Positions 1 to 7,264 of a stretch of 64,000 nt of DNA are shown here, one piece after another. The stretch's first letter is position 1. Every line of letters begins with the position of its first letter. Position numbers and translations under genes: made by a program. Source of the DNA: an uncultured Lachnospiraceae bacterium. Its GTDB lineage: Bacteria > Bacillota > Clostridia > Lachnospirales > Lachnospiraceae. The stretch spans positions 1-64,000 of the forward strand of contig CACWQE010000004.1 in assembly GCA_902762905.1 (NCBI GenBank), read 5' to 3'. The notes under the pieces are model-generated. The model did not search any database and was not told the DNA's origin. It was given only the letters and a program-made list of their open reading frames with translations.

Positions 1-579
1 CTTTCTCAATTCATCGGGTATTCCTCTCCAATCTAACATCTCATGTACACTCATCGGTCCATTCCATGCCTCCGGCTGAAATGTTACCACAATCGTCACG
101 ACCGGTATCAACTTATCATTCTTGCGGATTCCCGATAAGAATTCTGCCGAAGTAGATAACAAACCATTCTTACGATTCTTCTCTCCGATTCCATTCACCT
201 GACCACTGTAATTCAGTGCATCATAAAGCATATTTCTCACCGGCATCGCATAATGTGTCTCAGACTGCTCTTCCACACCTACAATAATTCGGGCAAGATA
301 CCCGTCTGCACCGTCAATCACTACTTCCCGGACAATATCCCGATATCTCTGCACTATATGTGACTGTTTTCTTTGCGTAGTTCTTTGTCTGTTCTTCCCT
401 CTTTCTTCTTTTGAATCATTCTCTCCCAGCGTGATCGCAAGTTCTTCCACACTGTCTGCTTGCCGCAGATTCGAAGCATGCACCACACACTTACCAGAAT
501 ATAATGCCAGATTCACCACATCCGCAAATACTTCATCTGAACTTAAGTATTCCCTTGTTACAACATCCTTTCGTCCCTT
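1..579 (-). CDS. Rpn-family nuclease/transposase, N-terminal part, start codon apparently lost
   Basis: The minus strand is open from 579 to the left edge, giving at least 193 residues that begin GRKDVVTREYLSSDEVFAD and continue with LALYSGKCVVHA and MPVRNMLYDALNY. This is the N-terminal layout of the Rpn/YhgA-like putative transposase family (PD-(D/E)XK nuclease fold), common in multiple copies in Lachnospiraceae. There is no in-frame ATG, GTG or TTG at the expected place. A ribosome site GGAGG (586-590) sits six bases before an AAG codon at 577-579, exactly where relatives start M-G-K/R-K-D-V-V-T, so the ATG seems mutated to AAG. Use of an internal GTG further in is possible but would remove the conserved N-terminus. 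The gene continues outside the window. Confidence 0.75.
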
Positions 580-821
580 GTTACACCTCCATTACACGGA
601 ATACATCTGCATGGACATATACAGATCATGCGACTGCTTTCCGTATCTTCTTTTCTCAGGTTCCCTATACAAAGCTGATTCCGACCGGTCTTGCTCTCAA
701 CTTATTGGAAGTGTAACAAAAGTAATATCCCATAAATGGGACTTAAAATTAAAAAACATGCTTTAATTGCATTTTTAAGCAAAAAAAAGCATAAAAATAC
801 GCACCGCATCTCAAGTCAGAT

Positions 822-1051
822 CTAAAATCTAACACTTGAAGGCACGGTACATGTTCTTATGCCTTCTAATACATTATTGATTTCAATGATATCACCTGCC
901 CGAAATGGAACTTCAACACTAATTTCATAAGTCCATTCGCTTTATAGTCCTTCCTGTCTTTCTGTTCAGTTCCTATATTGCCAACTTCATATCTTTCGCT
1001 ATCATATAAATTAACTTTTGAATCCTCTTTAGTACATTTACGAATACCCCG
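822..1051 (-). pseudogene. Decayed coding remnant of unknown family
   Basis: Two overlapping minus-strand frames read like one broken protein. The upstream frame (from about 1051) gives RKCTKEDSKVNLYDSERYEV and KDRKDYKANG. It shifts near 935-940 into a second frame reading EWTYEISVEVPFRAGDIIEI and ending at a stop at 822-824. Neither piece has a start or ribosome site. The residues look protein-like but no family is recognised. An imperfect inverted repeat with TCAAGT/ACTTGA outer arms (811-839) spans its end. The remaining sequence from 580 to 1125 shows no other gene; it holds a short palindrome TCCCAT-AA-ATGGGA near 728-741 and A/T-rich DNA. Confidence 0.3.
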
Positions 1052-1125
1052 TATCTTTTATGATTTTAGTTGTTTTGTATATTTTTCTTACATTCCCTCG
1101 TTATCACTCATCTATCCAAAACATG

Positions 1126-1305
1126 CTATCTCTCCCACAACAACTTCACTTTCGACCAGATCACGCTATCCACCTTGCCGGTACCCTTGCAGTGGTAGCA
1201 CATTTCAAACTCACAGATTGTTCCATTGGAGGTCTGCTTCACTCTGGATATTCTTCCTCTGCCCTTACATATCGGGCATATCTTTCTATTACTACGGTCT
1301 TTCAT
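1126..1305 (-). CDS. Small 59-aa protein with two CxxCxGxG zinc motifs
   Basis: A short gene starting ATG at 1305 is preceded by AAGGAG at a good distance. The 59 residues contain two copies of the DnaJ zinc-centre motif, CPICKGRG (residues 10-17) and CYHCKGTG (36-43), spaced to form one four-cysteine zinc site. Flanks are basic, and the tail reads SVIWSKVKLLWER. DnaJ central domains use such pairs to bind unfolded protein, but here there is no J domain, so the protein is a free-standing zinc module. It lies 80 bases downstream of the LytTR gene on the same strand and may be its partner or be co-transcribed. Function is unknown; the gene itself is well supported by motif and ribosome site. 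Confidence 0.7.
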   Translation of the reverse strand: MKDRSNRKICPICKGRGRISRVKQTSNGTICEFEMCYHCKGTGKVDSVIWSKVKLLWER

Positions 1306-1385
1306 ACACCTAACATCTCCTTATATACGATTCATGTGAACATTGTCTTCTGTCGGAATGCAATTCCTTTTACTACAAGCTTGCA

Positions 1386-1913
1386 TCACTTACAGATGAG
1401 CCGTTCCTTCACCTCTTTCAACCGATATTTGCTGATCGGTATCTCTTTCCCATTATCCATAAATGCTGTCCGGTGTTTGACCCGTATGACGTGGCTGCTG
1501 TTGACCAGATAACTTCGATGAACTTTTACGAATCCCTCGTTTTCCAATATTCCCTGCACTTGTGAAATACTGATTGATAACAGAAATTCTCCTTCTTTTG
1601 TCACCAGCCGGATCTTGCTGAGATCTGCTTCCACATAATAGATATCATTCACAAAAAACGTGCCAATCTCTTTGCCAACCGATAACGTCACTTTCTTGCG
1701 ATTCGGATTGTTTAACATATATTGTTCAAATTTATCTAGTGCCGTCTCCTCCATAAAAATCATCTGAAAATCCTTCAGATTCTCCTTTAGCAGCTTCTCG
1801 TCCTGACAGCAAATAATCTCTACTGTATCGTCTACTGCAACGATATTCTTATACAGCCGTTGTTTGTGTTTTTGTAGTTTGTCCCCGTCTGTTCCATACA
1901 GCGCAATTCTCAT
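1386..1913 (-). CDS. LytTR-domain DNA-binding regulator
   Basis: A protein of 175 residues. The C-terminal half (about residues 75-175) is a LytTR domain, visible as FFVNDIYYVEADLSKIRLVT, the HRSYLVN motif and the final ISKYRLKEVKERL. The N-terminal part resembles a receiver fold in length and pattern but lacks the usual Asp-Met-Pro phosphorylation site, having MIFMEETALDKF there, so it may not be phosphorylated. A longer TTG start at 1946 is excluded because that position lies in the -10 box of the gene's own promoter; ATG 1913 has AAGGAG upstream. It probably regulates nearby genes such as the kinase operon, by inference from position only. Confidence 0.85.
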   Translation of the reverse strand: MRIALYGTDGDKLQKHKQRLYKNIVAVDDTVEIICCQDEKLLKENLKDFQMIFMEETALDKFEQYMLNNPNRKKVTLSVGKEIGTFFVNDIYYVEADLSKIRLVTKEGEFLLSISISQVQGILENEGFVKVHRSYLVNSSHVIRVKHRTAFMDNGKEIPISKYRLKEVKERLICK

Positions 1914-1945
1914 CTTTCGAATCTCCTTAATCCCACTTATTACCA

Positions 1946-1974
1946 ATGATAGTAAAATGATTTTTCGTTTTCAA
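1946..1974 (-). promoter_or_regulatory. Sigma-A type promoter of the LytTR gene
   Basis: On the minus strand TTGAAA (1969-1974) and TATCAT (1946-1951) are separated by 17 bases. Predicted transcription start is about 1939, giving a short leader with AAGGAG before ATG 1913. Confidence 0.6.
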
Positions 1975-2004
1975 TGCTTTCCAACCAAAGGACCGTTTTA
2001 CAAA

Positions 2005-2021
2005 CGAAAAGTCACTTTTCG
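2005..2021. promoter_or_regulatory. Perfect inverted repeat upstream of LytTR promoter
   Basis: CGAAAAGT-C-ACTTTTCG is an 8-bp perfect dyad with a one-base centre, 31 bases upstream of the -35 box. Position and symmetry suggest a regulator-binding site; it does not look like a terminator because it lacks a T tract and loop. Confidence 0.4.
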
Positions 2022-2115
2022 CTAAATTTTTCCTTGCTTATTAATTCTATCTCACCGCTTTTTAGATGAAAATACGCTTGTCAAAAACACCCACCTTTTT
2101 GTCGTTTTTAACCAT

Positions 2116-2161
2116 ACAAAAAGAACCCTGTTAGTTGTTTTCTAACTAACAAGGTCCTTCT
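2116..2161 (-). terminator. Intrinsic terminator of the kinase/FHA operon
   Basis: Stem arms AAGAACCCTGTTAGTT (2121-2136) and AACTAACAAGGTCCTT (2144-2159) pair with few mismatches around a 7-base loop. A run of T follows on the minus strand, just past the last gene of the operon. Confidence 0.8.
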
Positions 2162-2170
2162 TCATTTTCT

Positions 2171-2716
2171 TTATATCCAACAAAATTTTTCTCCGCAAAT
2201 TGGCACGAATAGAAATTGCACATCTAACACAGATATTCTTTCATAACCAGACAACGACACGCTCTTTTGTAACAGCATATCTCCTACCCTTATCTGCCCT
2301 TCCTCGGGATGGATCATAAATTCATTACTTTCCGGATAATACACAATCGCCGTAAGTAATGATGCTTTCTGCCGTCTTTCATCACCAACATGAATACCAT
2401 CCTCACATCGTTCCACATAATTCCTTCCATAATATAACGGAAATACGTTTCCTCTCTGCACTCCACCGACTGACACCAATATTCCAACCGGTAAATGTGT
2501 TTTTTCCCTATTCTTAAGCTGCTCCATTGCTGCAATGACCGCCTTTTGAAGAGACTCCGGTTCATTATCAAAGCATTTCTTTTTTGTGTAATTTTCCTCC
2601 ACACCATCTAACTGTACGGTATCCTTTAATGTTTGTCCCTTAACTGCACAATACGGACATCTTACAAATTTATCCTGATCGTAATAATGTCCCTTTTCGC
2701 ATTTTTGTAGATTCAT
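2171..2716 (-). CDS. Zinc-ribbon protein with degenerate FHA-like domain
   Basis: A protein of 181 residues. The N-terminus has a zinc-binding pattern, CEKGHYYDQDKFVRCPYC (residues 6-23). After a linker, residues 75-181 resemble the FHA-like domain of Clostridial proteins that start with this zinc motif: YYGRNYVE, a strand-rich centre and the tail LFVPICGEKFCW. The usual phosphothreonine-binding residues (SxxH, NG) are not visible, so phosphopeptide binding is uncertain. The start at 2716 has AGGAG ten bases upstream, and the gene lies 14 bases after the LytTR-FHA gene, last in the operon. It is probably a substrate or adaptor of the kinase encoded upstream. Confidence 0.75.
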   Translation of the reverse strand: MNLQKCEKGHYYDQDKFVRCPYCAVKGQTLKDTVQLDGVEENYTKKKCFDNEPESLQKAVIAAMEQLKNREKTHLPVGILVSVGGVQRGNVFPLYYGRNYVERCEDGIHVGDERRQKASLLTAIVYYPESNEFMIHPEEGQIRVGDMLLQKSVSLSGYERISVLDVQFLFVPICGEKFCWI

Positions 2717-2730
2717 CCCATTTGCTCCTA

Positions 2731-3429
2731 TTATCCAACTTCAAATATCTCATTTGTGTCTGCCAACCGCAATCGATCCCCTGTTTGAGCCTCCCGCATC
2801 ATATCCCTTTCTTCCAACCGGACATCATTGACATAGATACCGTTGACCGAACGGTTACAGATATAATAACGATCCACTTTATCATTATACTGTATCCAAC
2901 AATGTTCTCTACTGATTTCTGGCTCATCAAGTACTACATCTGCCTGATCATATCCCCTTCCTAATATCAATTTCTCATTTGGATATATCCAGAACTCTGC
3001 CCCCTGATATTTACCACTGACACATCGTACTCTCCCTTTGGCAACACCATTCTCTTCTAATATCATCTGTATTTTGTTACGATTGTTTCCCAATAGACCT
3101 TGTTGCCTCATTTTCACATAACAGGTTCTGCTAACCGGGATTTGCTTTCCACCAATCCATACCCACTCCCGACTGATTCGATCAATCTTCTTTCGGTTTA
3201 CAAGAAATGACTTATGGCACCGCAAAAAAGCCTCCCCCAATATCTGCTGTACTTCATCTAGTTTTCCATAAAATCGATATACATTTTCATCCTTAAGATG
3301 CACTTCCACAATACGCACATCACTTGAGAAAAACATTACCTCTTCCAATAGAATTCTTTGCAAGCCATGCTGTGTATGAATTTCCATATATTCATATTGT
3401 TGTCCCTTTTTATAAAAGTTGCAATCCAA
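2731..3429 (-). CDS. LytTR-FHA fusion protein
   Basis: A protein of 232 residues with two domains. Residues about 15-115 are a LytTR DNA-binding domain (VMFFSSDVRIVEVHL, FLRCHKSFLVNRKKI, IPVSRTCYVKMRQ). Residues about 130-232 are a canonical FHA domain with LILGRG, the SREHC phosphothreonine contact and NRSVNGIYVN. This predicts a DNA-binding protein that reads phosphothreonine directly. The start is not certain. TTG at 3429 has GGAG nine bases upstream and overlaps the end of the preceding FHA gene by 20 bases; ATG at 3387 is the alternative and keeps both domains. No receiver domain is present, so signalling probably comes from the Ser/Thr kinase of the same operon. Confidence 0.85.
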   Translation of the reverse strand: MDCNFYKKGQQYEYMEIHTQHGLQRILLEEVMFFSSDVRIVEVHLKDENVYRFYGKLDEVQQILGEAFLRCHKSFLVNRKKIDRISREWVWIGGKQIPVSRTCYVKMRQQGLLGNNRNKIQMILEENGVAKGRVRCVSGKYQGAEFWIYPNEKLILGRGYDQADVVLDEPEISREHCWIQYNDKVDRYYICNRSVNGIYVNDVRLEERDMMREAQTGDRLRLADTNEIFEVG

Positions 3430-3736
3430 TACCCTGTTCTCCTATTCTGACCACATTACCCGGCTTTATATCCGTTGCCTGTTTGTACTTTAACCGTAGT
3501 CCACCCTGTAGAAATGTTCCATTTTTCGAGTAATCTGTTACGATATAATGTTTCCCTCGTTCATCATAACAGATACTACAATGTTTCTTACTGATCCACG
3601 AAGCTTCTAACACCAGATTACAACTTCCTGTATCACGTCCAATATTTAATATCTCTCCTTTTTGAAGAACTAATATCTGATCCTCATACTTGCCATTTTG
3701 TATACGAATTGCCCCGTATGTATACGTTCTACTCAT
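3410..3736 (-). CDS. Single FHA-domain protein
   Basis: A protein of 108 residues that is essentially one FHA domain. It shows LNIGRDTGSCNLVL, the SKKHC motif and DYSKNGTFL, the residues that bind phosphothreonine in this family. No membrane segment or signal peptide is visible, so it should be cytoplasmic. Its ATG overlaps the stop of the surface-protein gene (TAATG), implying translational coupling. It is likely an adaptor that recognises a phosphorylated partner made by the kinase of this operon; the partner is unknown. Confidence 0.85.
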   Translation of the reverse strand: MSRTYTYGAIRIQNGKYEDQILVLQKGEILNIGRDTGSCNLVLEASWISKKHCSICYDERGKHYIVTDYSKNGTFLQGGLRLKYKQATDIKPGNVVRIGEQGIGLQLL

Positions 3737-6228
3737 TACGACTTCCCTCTCTTGCTATAGGCACTACGATACACCTTGTTCTTTTGTTTCTTACAGGCAA
3801 TAATCTTATAAGAATACTCTTTATCCGGCTGTGCCTTCTTATCTTCATAGTAACATTTCTTTACCTTGGCAATCTTCTTGAAACTTCCCTTTTGACTTAT
3901 CTTCCGGTACACTTCATAATAATCACAATTCTTTATCTTTTTCCACCGGATCACACGATTTCCGTTCGTCTTCTTAGTCACTTCTAGCTTCGGTGCTTTC
4001 GGAATGATTCGAAAATTCTTCACAACCATACCTGTATAGTTTCCCTTGAATGTATATTCAATGCTTGCTGTGCCAACCTTCTTATTATTCTGATATTCAC
4101 AGGTATAATCCTGTGGTTCCTTGGGATACACGTATATTATCTCCCCATTATACTGTGCAGCTAATCGGAATGCCGTTGTCGGGCAGATCGCTTTTCCTGA
4201 ATATTCTGCTGCATATATCTTTCCATCTTTTCCTTTCAACATACTCGAAAGCCCCGAAACATCATATGGTTTAATAACAAATGTGACAAGACGCACTCCG
4301 GTATAATCACCTATTCCCTGCACAGTAGCAGTTGCCGTCCCCGCATCTATATTATCACTATACGTTACGGTATAATCCTTGTCCTTCTCCAACTCCTTCT
4401 CTCCATGTATGATCACCATATCCGGTTCCATCGCTCTGTTGCAGTAGGTCAAATCTGGAATCGGTTGTATCGTTAAAGCCGTTATGTCGCATTTCCGTTT
4501 CATTTCATTTTGTATGATTTCAAATGGTATCTCTATCTGTCCTTCATAATTACCAATGCCTGTAACAACCACATATGCCTGTCCTACATTCCAGTTATCA
4601 CGCCCCTCTGCCATATAATCCCTTCCGGGTTGCAGTGTCACACCATTACAACAGACACTCACTTCCGGGGTTTTGGGAAATCCATCCCATATATATCGGG
4701 ACTGACTAAGCGACACTTCCGCTGCATCATCAATTACGCCCTTTTTTATCTCGTACGAGACTACAAAAGGCGTGTCCGATGTATACTTTCCATGCCCCAC
4801 ACTATATAGATTCACATAAATAATACCCGGTTGCACCGTATTCTCTACAATCGAATAATCATAATCCCGTCCCCGAACTAAAATCTGTTCTCCATCCCGG
4901 ATCATAACTTCCGGAATATGAGACTGACCATCGTAATAATAAGTATACTGCGACAATGTACATCCCAGTTCATATAAATCTTTTGTTTGAATCTCATATT
5001 TGTGTTTCTGCTCTCCGATATACCTTCCGATTCCTGTCACGCTGACCGTTGCAGTACCCTGTTCCGTATTGTTGGTATAACGAACCTCATAATCTTTACC
5101 ACACTCTAATACAACATCCTGATCTGTTACCGTTATCCCCGGCTCAATCGGCTCTCCCGTGCGCCAGTATTCGGTCTTTTCTAACTCTACCTGACACGAT
5201 GCAATATCACGGTACACAACATATGGTATCGTCTTCGTTCCCTGATAACACCCCATACCTGTAATCATCATTCGTCCCTCTGCCCCGTCCTCTTCATAAC
5301 TGATCGAATAATCGATTCCCTCATTTAATAAAACCTCATCTTCGCCAAATGCATATGCAAGCGTAACCTTTGGTTCGCTCTGTAAATTCTGATTCAAATT
5401 GGTTTTGCAATAAACATTTGCTATATCATATGTCTGAGTTGCATCTACATAGACTGCATAATTTTTCTGTGCCGTCTGCTTCATATAGTCATTCTTCCCA
5501 TATATTGCATTGATCAAATTCCACGGCAGACATGCCACATCTACCTGTTCTACAGACTCAGGAAAATATATAGTGCGTATTCGATATTCCCGCGTCGACG
5601 GACTCCGAAATACACTTCCCATCAGTCTTTTCGTTCCTTCATTAATCTGTACAACACTATACCATTCGCTTTCATCTAATACTCCCTCCAGCCATACCGC
5701 TCCATAATATGCATCGTCAAATATAGCATAAAACGAATCATCTTCTAATTCCTCAACCGTACCCGGTATATTAATCCTTCTAAGTGGACAATTCGAAAAT
5801 GCATCTCTTTCTATCCTTTGTAAGTGAACCGGAAATTGTATACTCGTCAAACGCATACACGACATAAATGCATTGCGACCAATTATCTGCAAACTCTCCG
5901 GAAGTTCGACCTCTCTCACATAGTGATGCCGATAAAACATACTATCTCCAATATATGTAATCCCTTCCCCCACCACAATCTTAGTGATATCGTCTATATA
6001 CGGATACCACGGCACTTTATATCCCTGCATATAGGAATAATCCCCCATTTTCCCCTCTCCTGTTATGGTCAGCACTCCATCTTCATACTGCCACATAACA
6101 CCTTCCTCGTTATCTGAAGTTCCGCAATATCCCGATGTTGGAATAGTTACCGCCATTGCTTTGTGTGGCACCAATAATATTCCCCAAGCTATAGCAATGA
6201 AAAAAATAAATATTCTCTTTTCTTTCAT
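3736..6228 (-). CDS. Large secreted protein with BspA-type LRR, Ig-like repeats and Fn3 end
   Basis: A protein of 830 residues with a signal peptide at 1-26 ending KAMA. Residues about 40-170 form BspA-type leucine-rich repeats (ITKIVVGEGITYIGDSMFY, LPESLQIIGRNAF). From about 280 to 740 follow several 80-residue repeats of the type DYTVTYSDNIDAGTATATV and GIGDYTG, typical of Lachnospiraceae surface proteins. The last 85 residues are fibronectin type III-like (EVYRKISQKGSFKKIA, YSYKIIACKKQKN). No LPXTG or membrane anchor is seen, so retention at the surface is unclear. Being between kinase genes and FHA genes, it may be the ligand, adhesin or sensed partner of the kinase system. Confidence 0.85.
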   Translation of the reverse strand: MKEKRIFIFFIAIAWGILLVPHKAMAVTIPTSGYCGTSDNEEGVMWQYEDGVLTITGEGKMGDYSYMQGYKVPWYPYIDDITKIVVGEGITYIGDSMFYRHHYVREVELPESLQIIGRNAFMSCMRLTSIQFPVHLQRIERDAFSNCPLRRINIPGTVEELEDDSFYAIFDDAYYGAVWLEGVLDESEWYSVVQINEGTKRLMGSVFRSPSTREYRIRTIYFPESVEQVDVACLPWNLINAIYGKNDYMKQTAQKNYAVYVDATQTYDIANVYCKTNLNQNLQSEPKVTLAYAFGEDEVLLNEGIDYSISYEEDGAEGRMMITGMGCYQGTKTIPYVVYRDIASCQVELEKTEYWRTGEPIEPGITVTDQDVVLECGKDYEVRYTNNTEQGTATVSVTGIGRYIGEQKHKYEIQTKDLYELGCTLSQYTYYYDGQSHIPEVMIRDGEQILVRGRDYDYSIVENTVQPGIIYVNLYSVGHGKYTSDTPFVVSYEIKKGVIDDAAEVSLSQSRYIWDGFPKTPEVSVCCNGVTLQPGRDYMAEGRDNWNVGQAYVVVTGIGNYEGQIEIPFEIIQNEMKRKCDITALTIQPIPDLTYCNRAMEPDMVIIHGEKELEKDKDYTVTYSDNIDAGTATATVQGIGDYTGVRLVTFVIKPYDVSGLSSMLKGKDGKIYAAEYSGKAICPTTAFRLAAQYNGEIIYVYPKEPQDYTCEYQNNKKVGTASIEYTFKGNYTGMVVKNFRIIPKAPKLEVTKKTNGNRVIRWKKIKNCDYYEVYRKISQKGSFKKIAKVKKCYYEDKKAQPDKEYSYKIIACKKQKNKVYRSAYSKRGKS

Positions 6229-6240
6229 ACTCCATCACCT

Positions 6241-7254
6241 CTAATCCTCTATTACAATAACTTCCGTAGTTGCTTCCGTCTTTTTCTCATTTGAACTCTT
6301 TTTACTTTCTTTTGCTTGTTTTTTCTCTGTTGCCTTCTCTGTGGTACTGCTTTTTACCGCTTTCTGTGTTTTTCTTGTCGTCTTAACCGGCTTTTCCTCT
6401 TCTGTAGTTATTTCCTCTGTGGTCACTTCCGGTTGCTCTGCTACCCTCACAACAACCACCTGCCCAGACTGAATCTCCTCTCCACAAGAGATACTCTGCA
6501 TAACAATTTTGCCAACGGATACATTCTCTGTAATATAAGACTCTTTTTGAATCTGAAGTCCCAGTTTCTCCAATTCACCTTTTGCCTGCTCGTATTGTTC
6601 TCCTATTATATCTGGCATACTCTGGTACGTTATACCCTTTGCCGCAAAAAATGCATATGGCTTTCTCCACATAAATAGCGCATACACCATTACTATAGCC
6701 AAAACAGTTAGTTCCACACCAAATACGGTTCTGCCAATATATTTTCCTTTTTTATACTTTTCTGCCGTCCGGTAAAGCATTCTGGTTGCTACATCCTTGC
6801 GCCGATAATTCTCCGAATACTCCGTGATCACATACACCGTTCCATTCTGTTCAAAATAATCATAGATCCGAATGATTCCGGTCTCTTCCCGAAATCTTGC
6901 CAATTCCTTGGCATCGGATATGTATTGTTCTTTTCCTTTCCGGTATTCATTCTCGGCATCCGGTTCTTGCAGGCACACCTGTCTTTGTCCTTCGTCCCGC
7001 GTCAATATTAACTGCGGATAATATTCCTTTATTGCTATCCGCTTATCCAGCACCTGATCCCAGCCAAGGTATATGATCTCCTCTTTTCCGCACCGCAGAA
7101 CAGTTCCTACTATATATCGTGCCTGCAATACAGTCTGCGGCTGCAAAGCAAACGCATATTCCTGCTTTGCATTTATTGTATATCCGCAATACGGACAACA
7201 TTTTTTCTTTTCCTCATATTCCCGCATGCATCCCATGCATCGCAACTTTGCCAT
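6241..7254 (-). CDS. N-lobe-only pseudokinase with transmembrane segment and PASTA domain
   Basis: A protein of 337 residues. It starts with a zinc ribbon (C6, C9, C20, C23). Residues 45-150 align with the N-lobe of the neighbouring kinase (RIAIKEYYP, TRDEG, IIRIYDYFEQNGTVYVITEY) and keep the ATP-site lysine, but the glycine loop is degenerate. The whole C-lobe (HRD, DFG, APE) is absent, so it cannot phosphorylate. A membrane helix (about 176-195) follows, then one PASTA domain (MPDIIGEQYEQAKGELEKLG, residues 213-272) and a Thr/Lys/Glu-rich outer tail. Ribosome site AGGAGG overlaps the stop of the kinase gene. It may hold or modulate the active kinase at the wall; PASTA domains bind peptidoglycan fragments in related kinases. 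Confidence 0.85.
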   Translation of the reverse strand: MAKLRCMGCMREYEEKKKCCPYCGYTINAKQEYAFALQPQTVLQARYIVGTVLRCGKEEIIYLGWDQVLDKRIAIKEYYPQLILTRDEGQRQVCLQEPDAENEYRKGKEQYISDAKELARFREETGIIRIYDYFEQNGTVYVITEYSENYRRKDVATRMLYRTAEKYKKGKYIGRTVFGVELTVLAIVMVYALFMWRKPYAFFAAKGITYQSMPDIIGEQYEQAKGELEKLGLQIQKESYITENVSVGKIVMQSISCGEEIQSGQVVVVRVAEQPEVTTEEITTEEEKPVKTTRKTQKAVKSSTTEKATEKKQAKESKKSSNEKKTEATTEVIVIED

Positions 7255-7264
7255 CTGTTTCCTC

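Noticed and set aside
978-1512. Plus-strand frames of 111 and 150 codons
   Set aside because: They run opposite to the LytTR and zinc-protein genes, have no ribosome sites and their Ser/His/Tyr-rich composition is that of reversed coding DNA.
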